A DNA stretch of 64,000 nt. It comes from Pseudactinotalea suaedae. GTDB lineage: Bacteria; Actinomycetota; Actinomycetes; Actinomycetales; Beutenbergiaceae. The DNA is taken from the NCBI RefSeq assembly GCF_009733815.1, contig NZ_WNXY01000002.1, positions 62,001 to 126,000 on the forward strand. The letters are read 5' to 3'. Below are positions 16,469 through 25,950 of this stretch, in pieces. The position numbers and the translations under genes were made by a program. Numbering within the stretch: the first letter of the stretch is position 1; every line of letters begins with the position of its first letter. The notes under the pieces are model-generated. The model was not told the DNA's origin. It worked only from the letters and a program-made list of their open reading frames with translations, and searched no databases.

Positions 16469-17542
16469 TCAGGCGGTGGAGGCCGCCACCCAGCGCTGCA
16501 GCGTCTCCGCCGCCGCACCGGAGTCCACGGCCGCGGCCGCGATCCTCAGCCCCGCCTGCAGCCTCTCGGTCAGCGTGCCGCTGCCCAGGCCGGGCGCGCT
16601 CCCGTCGGCCACGATCGCCGCGGCCGCGTTCAGCAGCACGGTGTCGCGCACCGGCCCCGTCGTACCGTCGAGGACGTCACGCAGAGCCCGGGCGTTCACC
16701 ACGGCGTCGCCGCCGCGCAGGTCGTCGAGCGTGGCAGGGGACATACCCAGGTCCTCGACGAAGTCGAGGTGGTGCTCGACGACCTCGCCCCCGGTCGCCG
16801 CGGTGACCTCCCAGATCCGGCCCGTCGACGTCGGCGCGAGCTCGTCGAGCCCGTCGTCGTTGCGGAACACCAGCACGCTGCGGCCGCGCTCGGCGAACAC
16901 GCCGGCGACCAGCGGCGCCATGCGCGGGTTCCCGACGCCGACCGCGCCGGCTCGCGGCTGCGCCGGGTTCGTCAGCGGCCCGAGGACGTTGAACGCCGTC
17001 GGCACCTTGAGCTCGGCCCGGACCGGGCCGGCGTGACGCATCGCCGGGTGGTAGCTCGCGGCGAACAGGAACGTGATGCCGACCTCCTGCGCGAGCTCGG
17101 CCGCGCGGGCGGGCGGAAGGTCGAGCCGGACGCCGAGCGCCTCGAGCACATCGGCGGCGCCGCTGGCCGAGGACGCGGCCCGGTTGCCGTGCTTGACGAC
17201 CCGCAGACCGGCGCCGGCGACGACGATCGAGGCCGTCGTCGAGATGTTGACCGAGCGGTGCCGGTCACCCCCGGTGCCGACTACGTCGACGGCGTCTCCC
17301 GGGATCTCGATCGGCACCGCGTGCGCGAGCATCGCGTCCGCGAGACCTCGGAGCTCGGCCACGGTCTCGCCCTTGGTGCCGAGCGCCAACAGGAACCCGG
17401 CGAGGATCGTGGGGCTGGTGGCACCCGACATCACCTGGTTCATCGCCCAGGCGGTCTCGTCGTGCGTGAGGTCGTGGCGGGTGAGCAGCCGGGACAGCAG
17501 GTCAGGCCAGCTGCGGTCGGACTGCGCCCACGCCGCTGTCAC
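16469..17542 (-). CDS. trpD: Anthranilate phosphoribosyltransferase
   Basis: 357 residues, cytosolic; transfers phosphoribose from PRPP to anthranilate, second step of tryptophan synthesis. Family motifs are the PRPP loop [37 protein letters not shown] and [16 protein letters not shown] metal site lies in [16 protein letters not shown] 17542 starts 3 nt after the upstream receiver gene's stop, so the two are probably co-transcribed. Isolated from other trp genes, as is usual in this position in actinobacteria (trpD beside ctaE). Confidence 0.95.
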   Translation of the reverse strand: MTAAWAQSDRSWPDLLSRLLTRHDLTHDETAWAMNQVMSGATSPTILAGFLLALGTKGETVAELRGLADAMLAHAVPIEIPGDAVDVVGTGGDRHRSVNISTTASIVVAGAGLRVVKHGNRAASSASGAADVLEALGVRLDLPPARAAELAQEVGITFLFAASYHPAMRHAGPVRAELKVPTAFNVLGPLTNPAQPRAGAVGVGNPRMAPLVAGVFAERGRSVLVFRNDDGLDELAPTSTGRIWEVTAATGGEVVEHHLDFVEDLGMSPATLDDLRGGDAVVNARALRDVLDGTTGPVRDTVLLNAAAAIVADGSAPGLGSGTLTERLQAGLRIAAAAVDSGAAAETLQRWVAASTA

Positions 17543-17545
17543 TGC

Positions 17546-17980
17546 TCAGGCCTCGCCGCGCAGCTGGGTCGCGACCGTCTCCTGCAGCTCGACGGGGTCC
17601 AACGGCGCGGCGACCACGGCGTCCGCCTCCGACCAGGAGGCCAGCCAGGCGTCCTGCTGGCGGGCGATGAGCAGCAGCACCGGCGGGCACTCGTAGACCG
17701 AGGTCTTGAGGGTGCGGCACATCCCTATGCCGCCGACCTTCGGCGTCTCGCCGTCGAGGACCAGCAGATCGAACTTCACGCGCTTGACGGTGTCGATCAC
17801 CGCCTGGGGCGAGGCGACCTCGACCCAGTCGATCAACGGGGTGTCGATCGACGCACGACGCCCGACCAGCGTGCGGATCTCGGCGCGAGTGGCGCGATCG
17901 TCGCTGTAGAGCAGCACGGTCGCCCGCTGCTCCGGCGCCTTCGCTGCGCCTACCTCGACGACGTCATGTCCTACGGCCAT
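17546..17980 (-). CDS. Single-domain response-regulator receiver protein
   Basis: 144-residue CheY-like receiver without output domain. LLYSDDRATRAEI supplies the acidic pocket (Asp27/28), KFDLLVLDGE contains the likely phospho-acceptor Asp76, and the conserved Lys position of classical receivers is not clear (VVAAPLDPVEL lacks a KP motif), so phosphorylation may be absent or atypical. GAGGG lies upstream of ATG 17980. It leads a two-gene unit with trpD. No histidine kinase is nearby; function unknown. Confidence 0.75.
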   Translation of the reverse strand: MAVGHDVVEVGAAKAPEQRATVLLYSDDRATRAEIRTLVGRRASIDTPLIDWVEVASPQAVIDTVKRVKFDLLVLDGETPKVGGIGMCRTLKTSVYECPPVLLLIARQQDAWLASWSEADAVVAAPLDPVELQETVATQLRGEA

Positions 17981-18052
17981 TCTCGGTCCCTCATCACGTG
18001 CTGGTTACGTTCTCCGTGCGCGCGCTCGTCGCGCCTCGCACGCCCTGACCAC

Positions 18053-18058
18053 AGCCTA
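18053..18058 (-). promoter_or_regulatory. Candidate -10 box for receiver-trpD unit
   Basis: TAGGCT on the minus strand about 72 nt upstream of ATG 17980, in the 256-bp divergent gap facing ctaE. Leader would be roughly 65 nt. Confidence 0.35.
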
Positions 18059-18224
18059 GTGGTGGCGCCGGACCGGCGGATCCGCCGCGCTTCGGGCGCT
18101 GCGCGCCCCCGACAGCGACCCATCGACGTGACGCCTGCGCGGTTCGCGTCACCTCGTCAGCACGAATCTCCGACGCGCCCTCATCGAGGTCCTCCAGGTG
18201 ACCCGAGGAGTCCTCCGGACCGGC

Positions 18225-18230
18225 CATAAT
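18225..18230 (+). promoter_or_regulatory. -10 box of leaderless ctaE-qcrCAB transcript
   Basis: CATAAT, 6 nt before GTG 18237; no Shine-Dalgarno follows. Confidence 0.5.
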
Positions 18231-18236
18231 GGGCTC

Positions 18237-18872
18237 GTGTCGTCGACCTCTCCTGCGCTGCGTCCGCATGTGACGGTGCACCGCCCTGACCTGACCAAGG
18301 TGGGCGTCATCGTCTGGCTCTCGAGCGAGCTGATGTTCTTCGCCGGCCTCTTCGCCATCTACTTCACGCACCGGTCCGTGGCCGGGCCTGAGGTGTGGAC
18401 GGAGAGCTCCGGGCTGCTGAACATCCCCTTCTCGCTGGGCAACACCGTCATCCTGGTCTCGTCATCGGTGACGTGCCAGCTAGGGGTGAGAGCCGCCGAG
18501 CGGTTCCAGTCGGTGCGCACCGGATCGCTGCTCAACCTCGCGGGCTGGGGCATGCGGGAGTGGTTCGCTCTCACCTACCTGCTGGGCTCGATCTTCATCG
18601 CCGGCCAGGTGTTCGAGTACGCGGAGCTGGCCCACGAGGGCCTCACGTTCACCAACTCCACCTACGGATCCGTGTTCTACCTCGCGACCGGGTTCCACGG
18701 TCTGCACGTGCTGGGCGGCCTGATCGCGTTCCTGTTCGTGCTCGTGCGGTCGTTCACCGCCTACAGGTTCGGGCATCGAGAGGCGACCCAGGCCGTCGTC
18801 GTCTCCTACTACTGGCACTTCGTCGACGCCGTCTGGATCTTGTTGTTCGGCGTCATCTACTTCCTGAGGTGA
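18237..18872 (+). CDS. ctaE: Cytochrome c oxidase subunit III
   Basis: 211-residue, five-helix integral membrane subunit of aa3 oxidase that stabilises the CtaD core. Recognisable blocks are [33 protein letters not shown] and the terminal [15 protein letters not shown]. Actinobacterial subunit III lacks the first two helices of the mitochondrial form, consistent with this length. GTG 18237 is set by the CATAAT box and by family N-termini ([15 protein letters not shown]). It leads the operon ctaE-qcrC-qcrA-qcrB, separate from ctaCDF on the opposite strand. Confidence 0.96.
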   Translation: MSSTSPALRPHVTVHRPDLTKVGVIVWLSSELMFFAGLFAIYFTHRSVAGPEVWTESSGLLNIPFSLGNTVILVSSSVTCQLGVRAAERFQSVRTGSLLNLAGWGMREWFALTYLLGSIFIAGQVFEYAELAHEGLTFTNSTYGSVFYLATGFHGLHVLGGLIAFLFVLVRSFTAYRFGHREATQAVVVSYYWHFVDAVWILLFGVIYFLR

Positions 18873-18942
18873 TGGCGTGAGCGAGATCAGAGGCAGTCGA
18901 CGCCCCGCCGGACCACAGGCGACAACGAGAGGAAACCCCCGC

Positions 18943-19722
18943 GTGAGCTCACAGGCTCGTGGCCGCCGTCACCGGTTCGCGCCGATGCTGCTGCTGGCGT
19001 TCGCGCTGGTGCTGGTCGGCGGCGTGTACACCGCGGTGACACCCACCACGGCTCAGGCGGACTCGCTGGCGAGCGCCGACCCGGCCAAGGGCGCCGACCT
19101 CTTCCGCACGAACTGCTCCACCTGCCACGGCACGGGCGCCGTCGGGTCGGACCTGGCCCCCTCGCTGATCGGCGTCGGCGCGGCGTCGGTGCACTTCCAG
19201 GTCACCACCGGCCGCATGCCGATGCAGGCCAACGCCCCTCAGGCCGAGGAGAAGCCGCCGCAGTTCTCCGAGGCGGAGGCGCTCGACATGGCCGCCTACA
19301 TCGCCTCGCTGGGCCCCGGCCCCGAGATCCCCACCGCGGAGCAGGTCGACCCCGCGCTCGGTAGCCCCGCCAACGGGATGCTGCTCTTCCGCACCAACTG
19401 CGCGATGTGCCACAACGCCGTCGGAGCCGGTGGCGCCCTGAGCGAGGGCAAGTACGCGCCCTCGTTGATGGACTCCACGCCCACCGTGATCTACGAGGCG
19501 ATGCTCACCGGTCCGCAGTCGATGCCCGGGTTCAACGACGCCATCCTGTCCCCCGAGGAGAAGCGCGACGTGATCGCTTTCCTCATCGAGCAGCGCGAAC
19601 CGCAGCCCGGCGGGCTCTCGCTCGGCTCGCTCGGCCCCGTCTCCGAGGGCCTGTGGGTGTTCGTCGTCGGGCTCGGAGTGCTGATCGGCTTCTCCGTCTG
19701 GATCGGATCGAGGTCCTCATGA
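18943..19722 (+). CDS. qcrC: Dihaem cytochrome c subunit of cytochrome bc1 complex
   Basis: 259 residues with an N-terminal membrane helix, two c-type haem domains (CSTCH near residue 57, CAMCH near 152, methionine ligands downstream as in GRMPM and SMPGF) and a C-terminal helix. The two haems replace a soluble cytochrome c and wire QcrAB directly to the aa3 oxidase. GTG 18943 is preferred since GAGAGGAAA lies 9 nt upstream and the signal anchor follows; a GTG at 18877, 4 nt after ctaE, would add 22 polar residues. Stop overlaps qcrA as ATGA. Confidence 0.93.
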   Translation: MSSQARGRRHRFAPMLLLAFALVLVGGVYTAVTPTTAQADSLASADPAKGADLFRTNCSTCHGTGAVGSDLAPSLIGVGAASVHFQVTTGRMPMQANAPQAEEKPPQFSEAEALDMAAYIASLGPGPEIPTAEQVDPALGSPANGMLLFRTNCAMCHNAVGAGGALSEGKYAPSLMDSTPTVIYEAMLTGPQSMPGFNDAILSPEEKRDVIAFLIEQREPQPGGLSLGSLGPVSEGLWVFVVGLGVLIGFSVWIGSRSS

Positions 19723-20798
19723 GCGACCAGCACCACAGCTCCGAGGTCGGCCGCCCCGATGACGACGGTGGCGCCATGAACCTGCCCGAGCGGTTCGAGA
19801 ACCCGGGTCTGGAGCCGCACCGTCACCGCCTCGGCGACTCCGACCCGAAGATCGCCAAGCGCTCCGAGCGCCAGATCGTCTTCATCTTCCTGATCTCGGT
19901 GCTGGCCAGCATCGGCGGCCTCGTCGGGTACTTCCTGATCCCGGTCGACGAGCCCAACGTGCTCAACGTCCGCCTCTCGACCCTGGTCCTGGGCCTCGGG
20001 CTCGGCCTGGGGATGCTCGGCATCGGCGTCGCGGCCGTCCAGTGGGCCCGCGCGCTCATGGACGACACCGAGAAGATCGAGGACCGGCACCCGATGTCGG
20101 CCGGATCCGCGGTGCAGCAGCAGGCGTTCGAGATGCTGCGCGACGGCGCGAAGGAGGCGAACGTGGCGCGCCGGCCGGTGCTCAAGGGCGCCGTCGGTGG
20201 CGCGCTCGCGCTGGCTCCGCTGGTCTACCTCGTGCCCCTGATCGGCAACCTCGGCGCCGACTGGGACATCAGCAAGTTCGCGCACACCGCGTGGCGGCCC
20301 GTCCGTGGTGGTGACCCGGAGATGTACTACCAGGGTCAGTTCCGCTACCTCGCCCTGGACCCCCAGGACACCCGGATCCGCGCGGCCGACGTCACGAACA
20401 ACAACATCGTGCACGTCATCCCCCGCGGGCTCCCCGAGCAGGAGCACTACCTCGAGGAGAAGGCCAAGGCTGTCGTGCTGCTGGTCCGTGTCGACCCGGC
20501 CCTCCTCAAGGAGTCGCCGGAGCGCGCGAGCTGGTCCTACGACGGCATCGTGGCCTACTCCAAGATCTGCACCCACGTCGGGTGCCCCGTGGCCCTGTAC
20601 GAGCAGCAGACGCACCATCTGCTCTGCCCGTGCCACCAGTCCACCTTCGACATCACGGACGCCGCCAAAGTGGTGTTCGGGCCGGCCAAGCGGGCGCTCC
20701 CCCAGCTCCCGATCGCGGTCGACGAGGAGGGTTACCTATACGCGACCGCCGACTTCGACGAGCCGGTCGGTCCGAGCTATTGGCAGCGTGAGCGATGA
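19719..20798 (+). CDS. qcrA: Rieske iron-sulfur subunit of cytochrome bc1 complex
   Basis: 359 residues with three membrane helices, the actinobacterial QcrA layout. The 2Fe-2S ligands lie in CTHVGCPV (~284) and CPCHQSTFD (~303). RRPVLKGAVGGALALAP before the third helix is a twin-arginine-like export signal used to place the Rieske domain outside. It passes electrons from quinol at QcrB to QcrC. Start ATG overlaps the qcrC stop, and its stop overlaps the qcrB start (both ATGA). Confidence 0.95.
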   Translation: MSDQHHSSEVGRPDDDGGAMNLPERFENPGLEPHRHRLGDSDPKIAKRSERQIVFIFLISVLASIGGLVGYFLIPVDEPNVLNVRLSTLVLGLGLGLGMLGIGVAAVQWARALMDDTEKIEDRHPMSAGSAVQQQAFEMLRDGAKEANVARRPVLKGAVGGALALAPLVYLVPLIGNLGADWDISKFAHTAWRPVRGGDPEMYYQGQFRYLALDPQDTRIRAADVTNNNIVHVIPRGLPEQEHYLEEKAKAVVLLVRVDPALLKESPERASWSYDGIVAYSKICTHVGCPVALYEQQTHHLLCPCHQSTFDITDAAKVVFGPAKRALPQLPIAVDEEGYLYATADFDEPVGPSYWQRER

Positions 20799-22510
20799 CT
20801 GAAACCAGCGCCTCCGGGCGTTCAGCGGCTACGGCCGACCCGATCGTGCCGAAGCCCGTCTCCGGCACGGTCGACTACCTCGACCAGCGTGTCGGCGCGG
20901 CCTCGATGATCAAGGGTCTGGCACGCAAGATCTTCCCCGACCACTGGTCCTTCCTGCTCGGCGAGATCGCGCTCTACAGCTTCATCGTGCTGCTGCTCTC
21001 GGGCATCTTCCTCACGATGTTCTTCGTGCCCTCCATGGCCGAGGTCCACTACCCCGAGGACGCGCTGCCGGTCACGATGCAGGGCATCGAGATGTCGGAG
21101 GCGTTCGCCTCGACCGTCTACATGTCGTTCCACGTGCGCGGCGGTCTGCTGATGCGGCAGATCCACCACTGGGCGGCGCTGCTGTTCGTGGCCTCGATGG
21201 TCATCCACATGCTGCGCGTCTTCTTCACCGGGGCGTTCCGCAAGCCGCGCGAGCTCAACTACCTCGTGGGCTTCTCGATGCTCATCCTGAGCCTGCTGGC
21301 CGGCCTGACCGGCTACTCGCTGCCGGACGACGTGCTCTCCGGCAACGGGCTGCGTATCACCGACGGCGTGGTCAAGTCGATCCCGATCATCGGCTCGTAC
21401 ATGTCCTACATGGTGTTCGGCGGCGAGTTCCCCGGCACCGACGTGATCCCCCGGATGTTCACGCTGCACATCCTGCTGATCCCGGGCCTGATCCTCGCCC
21501 TGGTGGCGCTGCACCTGTTCCTGGTCTTCTGGCAGAAGCACACCCAGTACCCCGGACCGGGGCGCACCGACAAGAACGTCGTCGGCTACCCGCTGTTCCC
21601 GGTGTACATGGCCAAGGCCGGTGGCTTCTTCTTCATCGTCTTCGGTGTGCTGGCTCTCATGGGCGGCATCATGAGCATCAACGCGGTCTGGAACTACGGC
21701 CCGTTCGACCCGGCCCTGGTCTCGGCCGGTGCGCAACCTGACTGGTACATGCTGTTCCTCGAGGGATCGCTGCGACTGATGCCAGGTCAGCCGGAGTTCG
21801 TGATCCTCGGCTGGACGCTGTCGCTGAACGTGCTGATCCCGGCGGTCGTGCTCCCCGGCCTGCTGTTCACCTTCCTCGGCGCCTACCCGTTCATCGAGCG
21901 GGCCGTCACCAAGGACATGGGTGAGCACCACGTGCTCGACCGACCCCGCAACACCGCCACCCGGACGTCGCTCGGAGCCGCGTTCCTCAGCGTGTTCATC
22001 GTGCTGCTGATCGCCGGCTCCAACGACCTGGTCGCCACGCACTTCGGGCTCTCGCTCAACGCGATCACCTGGGCGCTGCGGGTCCTGATCTTCGTGCTGC
22101 CGGTGGTGGTCTTCATCATCACCAAGCGGATCTGCCTCGCGCTGCAGCGCAAGGACCGCGAGGTCGTGCTCCACGGTCACGAGACCGGGCAGGTGCGCCG
22201 CACCGCGGACGGCAAGTTCTACGAGGTGCACCAGCCGCTTGACGAGTACGAGCGCTGGATCAAGGTCGGGCACCACGTGTACCGGCCGCTCCAGCTCGCC
22301 GCACGGGAGGACGCGAACGGCGTCCGACGCCCCGGCGGCCACCTGGACAACCTGCGCACCTCCTTCTCGCGCTTCTTCTACGAGGACCGCGTGGAGCCTG
22401 TGACGCCCACCGAGATCGCAGCCGCGCACGGCAACGGCCACGCGGAGATCACCGAGGGCGAGCCGACCCACGCCGGTGAGCTCACCAGCACCGGCGGAAC
22501 ATCTCGCTGA
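20795..22510 (+). CDS. qcrB: Cytochrome b subunit of cytochrome bc1 complex
   Basis: 571 residues, eight or nine membrane helices; oxidises menaquinol at the Qp site and holds two b haems. Paired histidines are visible in SFHVRGGLLMRQIHHWAALL and FTLHILLIPGLILALVALH, and the Qp-site loop is present as GAQPDWYM (actinobacterial variant of PEWY). The C-terminal ~110 residues form the actinobacterial extension, mostly charged and cytoplasmic. Last gene of the ctaE-qcrCAB operon. QcrB is the known target of Q203-type inhibitors in mycobacteria. Confidence 0.96.
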   Translation: MTETSASGRSAATADPIVPKPVSGTVDYLDQRVGAASMIKGLARKIFPDHWSFLLGEIALYSFIVLLLSGIFLTMFFVPSMAEVHYPEDALPVTMQGIEMSEAFASTVYMSFHVRGGLLMRQIHHWAALLFVASMVIHMLRVFFTGAFRKPRELNYLVGFSMLILSLLAGLTGYSLPDDVLSGNGLRITDGVVKSIPIIGSYMSYMVFGGEFPGTDVIPRMFTLHILLIPGLILALVALHLFLVFWQKHTQYPGPGRTDKNVVGYPLFPVYMAKAGGFFFIVFGVLALMGGIMSINAVWNYGPFDPALVSAGAQPDWYMLFLEGSLRLMPGQPEFVILGWTLSLNVLIPAVVLPGLLFTFLGAYPFIERAVTKDMGEHHVLDRPRNTATRTSLGAAFLSVFIVLLIAGSNDLVATHFGLSLNAITWALRVLIFVLPVVVFIITKRICLALQRKDREVVLHGHETGQVRRTADGKFYEVHQPLDEYERWIKVGHHVYRPLQLAAREDANGVRRPGGHLDNLRTSFSRFFYEDRVEPVTPTEIAAAHGNGHAEITEGEPTHAGELTSTGGTSR

Positions 22511-22585
22511 CCCACCTGGTTAGGGTGGAGTGAGAGGCGCGTCGGAGAGCCCGGCACGCCACAGTAGTTTGACGTGGAGGAACAT

Positions 22586-23203
22586 ATGCCGCAGTACACC
22601 CTGCCCGACCTGCCGTATGACTACGCAGCGCTGGAGCCGCACATCAGCGGCAAGATCATGCAGCTGCACCACGACAAGCACCACCAGACCTACGTCGACG
22701 GCGCGAACACCGCCCTCGAGAAGCTGGCCGCCGCACGGGAGTCCGGCGACAACGCCGCGATCAACCTGTTCGAGAAGAACCTCGCGTTCAACCTCGGTGG
22801 CCACATCAACCACACCGTGTTCTGGAACAACCTCTCCCCCGACGGCGGCGGAGAGCCCGAGGGCGAGCTGGCCGCGGCGATCACCGAGTTCTTCGGCGAC
22901 TTCGCGAAGTTCCAGGCCCAGTTCACCGCCAACGCCACGAGCATCCAGGGTTCCGGCTGGTCCGTGCTCGGTTGGGACAGCATCGGCCAGCGCCTCTCGC
23001 TGTTCCAGCTCTTCGACCAGCAGGGCAACGTCCCGCTGGCCATCACCCCGGTGCTGATGCTGGACATGTGGGAGCACGCCTTCTACCTCGACTACCTCAA
23101 CGTCAAGGCGGACTACGTCAAGGCGTTCTGGAACATCGCCAACTGGCAGGACGTCGCGGCTCGCTTCGAGCGCGCCCGCACCCAGACCCAGGGACTCGTC
23201 TGA
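22586..23203 (+). CDS. sodA: Fe/Mn superoxide dismutase
   Basis: 205 residues; dismutates superoxide. Metal ligands are the His of [11 protein letters not shown] (His28), the His of [12 protein letters not shown], and Asp and His of [13 protein letters not shown]. The signature is of the Mn/Fe/cambialistic family; metal cannot be chosen by eye. GGAGG ends 5 nt before ATG 22586. TAGGGT at 22521 is a -10 candidate, so the gene probably has its own promoter after qcrB. A strong hairpin ends the transcript. Confidence 0.96.
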   Translation: MPQYTLPDLPYDYAALEPHISGKIMQLHHDKHHQTYVDGANTALEKLAAARESGDNAAINLFEKNLAFNLGGHINHTVFWNNLSPDGGGEPEGELAAAITEFFGDFAKFQAQFTANATSIQGSGWSVLGWDSIGQRLSLFQLFDQQGNVPLAITPVLMLDMWEHAFYLDYLNVKADYVKAFWNIANWQDVAARFERARTQTQGLV

Positions 23204-23227
23204 TCGTCTCAGACACCCGCGTACGAC

Positions 23228-23261
23228 GGCGGCCCCTCACCCACCAGGGTGAGGGGCCGCC
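23228..23261 (+). terminator. sodA terminator hairpin
   Basis: GGCGGCCCCTCACCC and its exact complement form a 15-bp stem with a 4-nt loop, 24 nt after the sodA stop. No T-run follows, as usual in GC-rich actinobacteria. Confidence 0.75.
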
Positions 23262-23280
23262 CTCGTCGGTAGGGAGGGGG

Positions 23281-23366
23281 TGCTGGCGCTGCTGGCGCTC
23301 CTGGCGCGGCTGCTGGCCCGGCTGCCGGCGCTGCCGGCGCTGCTGGCGCCGCTGCTCGCGCTGCCC
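23281..23366. repeat. GCTGGC-type low-complexity tract
   Basis: About 86 bp of imperfect GCTGCTGGC/GCTGGCG units. Prone to slippage; reads as Ala/Pro- or Leu/Ala-rich peptides in all frames, which creates false open frames. Confidence 0.65.
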
Positions 23367-23560
23367 CGCGCCCCTGCTCGCACGCGTGACGGGCGGTGCT
23401 GATGCGGTTGGCTCCGATACTGATGCCGGTCGAGAACATCGCATCGCTGGTTGACGTGCAGGGCTGCGTGGCCCGAAGCACCGCTTCCTGGCGGGTGTCG
23501 GTGACTTAGCGCCCATCTGCCTGCGACAGCGGTGGGACAGCGCCCACGCGGTCGCCTCCT

Positions 23561-23702
23561 GTGGGCCCTAACTCACCGCCGCCTCCGAGGCGTGGGCGCT
23601 AACTCACCGCCCCAAGCAGGACGTGGGCACTACCTCACGGCCCCTTCCGAGGCCTGGGTGCTCGCCCACCGCCACCTGCGCCCGTGAGCGCTCGCTCACA
23701 CC
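23561..23702. repeat. Degenerate 31-bp tandem repeat, about five units
   Basis: Units built on GTGGGCGCTAACTCACCGCC start at 23561, 23592, 23623 and 23654 (period 31), with a decayed fifth at about 23684. Each core is weakly self-complementary (GTGGGC/GTGAG-type ends), and an opposite-strand copy GGTGACTTAGCGCCCA lies at 23500-23515. Confidence 0.7.
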
Positions 23703-23746
23703 CGCGTCGTGCCGAGAGAGGCCTGCGGCGGCGGTCCTGGCTGACG

Positions 23747-24202
23747 TCAGTGCGCGTGGGGCCCGCGGTTGTACTCGAGGACGTGCCCGGCCACGCCGAT
23801 GACACCCACGACGACGCCGATACCGGCGATCCACCACTGCATCAGCGCGGGCCCGAGGAAGATCAACGCGACGGCGACGCCGCAGATCAGGGGCCACCAG
23901 CTCCACGGCGAGAAATGACCGTACTCACCAGCAGCGACGTGCTGCTCGGCGTGCGGGTCGTCCTCGGGCCGGACCTCGATCTCTCGGCTCAGCTTGAACA
24001 GATATCCGCCCGAGAGGACGCAGAGACCGACCAGCAGCGTCAGGGCTGTGGTCCCGATCGGCTCGACGGAGCCGAAGTACAACCAGGACCAGTACGCGTA
24101 GAGACCGGTCATGAGCGCGAAGAAGGCCGCGAGCAGGATGAAGAACTTCCACTCTGGGGCGAGGGGCTGGACCTCGACCTGCTTCTTGTTCTTGGCGGAC
24201 AT
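23747..24202 (-). CDS. ctaF: Cytochrome c oxidase subunit IV, actinobacterial type
   Basis: 151 residues with four predicted membrane helices in two pairs (EWKFFILLAAFFALMTGLYA, TALTLLVGLCVLSGGYLF, WWPLICGVAVALIFLGPALM, GIGVVVGVIGVAGHVLEY) and the family loop GEYGHFSPWSWWPL. It is an accessory subunit of aa3 oxidase in Actinobacteria. Its start is 2 nt after the ctaD stop, completing ctaC-ctaD-ctaF. Confidence 0.92.
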   Translation of the reverse strand: MSAKNKKQVEVQPLAPEWKFFILLAAFFALMTGLYAYWSWLYFGSVEPIGTTALTLLVGLCVLSGGYLFKLSREIEVRPEDDPHAEQHVAAGEYGHFSPWSWWPLICGVAVALIFLGPALMQWWIAGIGVVVGVIGVAGHVLEYNRGPHAH

Positions 24203-24204
24203 CC

Positions 24205-25950
24205 TCAGTCCTCGCTCGTCTTGTTGTCCCGGGACCCGACAGCGACCCCGATCGTGGTGTTCTCCGGCTCGTCCGCGTCGAGCGCAGCCACCTCAGGGTG
24301 GTGCAGGTCGAACGCGGGTCGCTCCGAGCGGATGCGCGGGAGCCGGTCGAAGTTGTGGCGCGGCGGCGGGCTGGACGTGGCCCACTCGAGCGAGTTGGCG
24401 TAGCCCCACGGGTCGTCGAGCTTGACCAGCGGCCCGGTGCGCCAGGTGCGGTACACGTTCCACAGGAACGGCAGCGTCGAGGACGCGAGCACGAACGCCG
24501 AGACCGTCGAGATCTGGTTGAGGATCACGAAGTCGGGCTCGGGCAGGTACACCGGGATGCGGCGCTGCATGCCCAGGACGCCCAGCCAGTGCTGCACCAG
24601 GAACGTGCCGTGGAAGCCGAAGAACAGCAGCCAGAAGTGAACCTTGCCCAGACGCTCGTCGAGCATCCGCCCGGTGAACTTCGGCCACCAGAAGTAGAAG
24701 CCGGCGAACATCGCGAACACCACGGTGCCGAACACCACGTAGTGGAAGTGCGCCACCACGAAGTAGCTGTCGTGGACGTGGAAGTCGAGCGCCGGGCTCG
24801 CCAGGATCACGCCGGTGAGCCCACCGAACAGGAACGTCACCAGGAACCCGACCGACCACAGCATCGGGGTCTCGAAGGTGATCTTCCCCCGCCACATCGT
24901 GCCGATCCAGTTGAAGAACTTCACACCGGTGGGCACCGCGATCAGCATCGTCATGACCGCGAAGAACGGCAGCAGCACCGCGCCGGTCGCGTACATGTGG
25001 TGCGCCCACACCGTCACCGACAGGCCTGCGATCGCGATCGTCGCGAACACCAGACCCTTGTAGCCGAAGATCGGCTTGCGGGAGAACACCGGGAGGATCT
25101 CGCTGACGATGCCGAAGAACGGCAGCGCGATGATGTACACCTCGGGATGCCCGAAGAACCAGAACAGGTGTTGCCAGAGCATGGCGCCGCCGTTCTCTGG
25201 CGCCAATATCTGGGTGCCGAGGATCCGGTCGGAGCCCAGGGCGAACAGCGCGGCCGCGAGCACCGGGAACGCGATGAGCGCCAGCACCGAGGTGATCATG
25301 ACGTTCCAGGTGAAGATCGGCATCCGGAACATCGTCATGCCGGGCGCGCGCATCGTCACGATCGTGGTGATGAAGTTGACCGAGCCGAAGATGGTGCCGA
25401 ACCCGGTCATCGCCAGGCCCATGACCCAGAGGTTCCCGCCCAGCCCCGGCGAGTACGTGAAGCTCGAGAGCGGCATGTAGGCCGTCCACCCGAAGCTCGC
25501 CGCGCCCCTGGGGGTCAGGAAGCCTGCGCAGGCGATGATCCCGCCGAACAGGAACAGCCAGTACGAGAACATGTTCAGCCGCGGGAACGCCACATCGGGC
25601 GCCCCGATCTGCAGGGGCACGATGATGTTGCCGAAACCGACGAACAGCGGTGTCGCGAACAGCAGCAGCATGATCGTGCCGTGCATCGTGAAGAACTGGT
25701 TGAACTGCTCGGCGCTACGGACGATCTGGATCGCCGGGTCGAACAGCTCCGCGCGGATGGCCAGCGCGAGCAGGCCGCCGATGCAGAAGAACACGAACGA
25801 CGTGATCAGGTACAGGTAGCCGATCGTCTTGTGGTCGGTCGAGGTGATCCACTTGACGACGGTTCGTCCGAGAGTCTCCCGCTTCCCGACCAGACCCGGG
25901 ATGCTCTCGTCGCTCGGCAGGGCCGAGTACTCGGCGGTTCCGCTAGCCAT
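24205..25950 (-). CDS. ctaD: Cytochrome c oxidase subunit I
   Basis: 581 residues, 12 membrane helices; reduces oxygen to water and pumps protons. CuB ligands and cross-linked tyrosine are in [14 protein letters not shown] and the HH of [10 protein letters not shown]; the haem a/a3 histidines are in FTMHGTIM and [11 protein letters not shown]. The D-channel block [20 protein letters not shown] is conserved. ATG 25950 overlaps the ctaC stop by 8 nt. Upstream in-frame residues are a shadow of ctaC. Confidence 0.97.
   Translation of the reverse strand: MASGTAEYSALPSDESIPGLVGKRETLGRTVVKWITSTDHKTIGYLYLITSFVFFCIGGLLALAIRAELFDPAIQIVRSAEQFNQFFTMHGTIMLLLFATPLFVGFGNIIVPLQIGAPDVAFPRLNMFSYWLFLFGGIIACAGFLTPRGAASFGWTAYMPLSSFTYSPGLGGNLWVMGLAMTGFGTIFGSVNFITTIVTMRAPGMTMFRMPIFTWNVMITSVLALIAFPVLAAALFALGSDRILGTQILAPENGGAMLWQHLFWFFGHPEVYIIALPFFGIVSEILPVFSRKPIFGYKGLVFATIAIAGLSVTVWAHHMYATGAVLLPFFAVMTMLIAVPTGVKFFNWIGTMWRGKITFETPMLWSVGFLVTFLFGGLTGVILASPALDFHVHDSYFVVAHFHYVVFGTVVFAMFAGFYFWWPKFTGRMLDERLGKVHFWLLFFGFHGTFLVQHWLGVLGMQRRIPVYLPEPDFVILNQISTVSAFVLASSTLPFLWNVYRTWRTGPLVKLDDPWGYANSLEWATSSPPPRHNFDRLPRIRSERPAFDLHHPEVAALDADEPENTTIGVAVGSRDNKTSED

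Larger units (their letters stand above)
23204..23746. other. Long intergenic region between sodA and ctaF
   Basis: 543 bp between convergent genes. In order it holds a perfect hairpin (23228-23261), a GCTGGC-type low-complexity tract (23281-23366), an inverted repeat partner (23500-23515) and a 31-bp tandem repeat array (23561-23702). Open frames here are biased by the repeats and none looks like a gene. Confidence 0.6.

Noticed and set aside
23561-23702. CRISPR array
   Set aside because: Repeats are directly adjacent units of 31 bp with decay and no unique spacers, and no cas genes are present.
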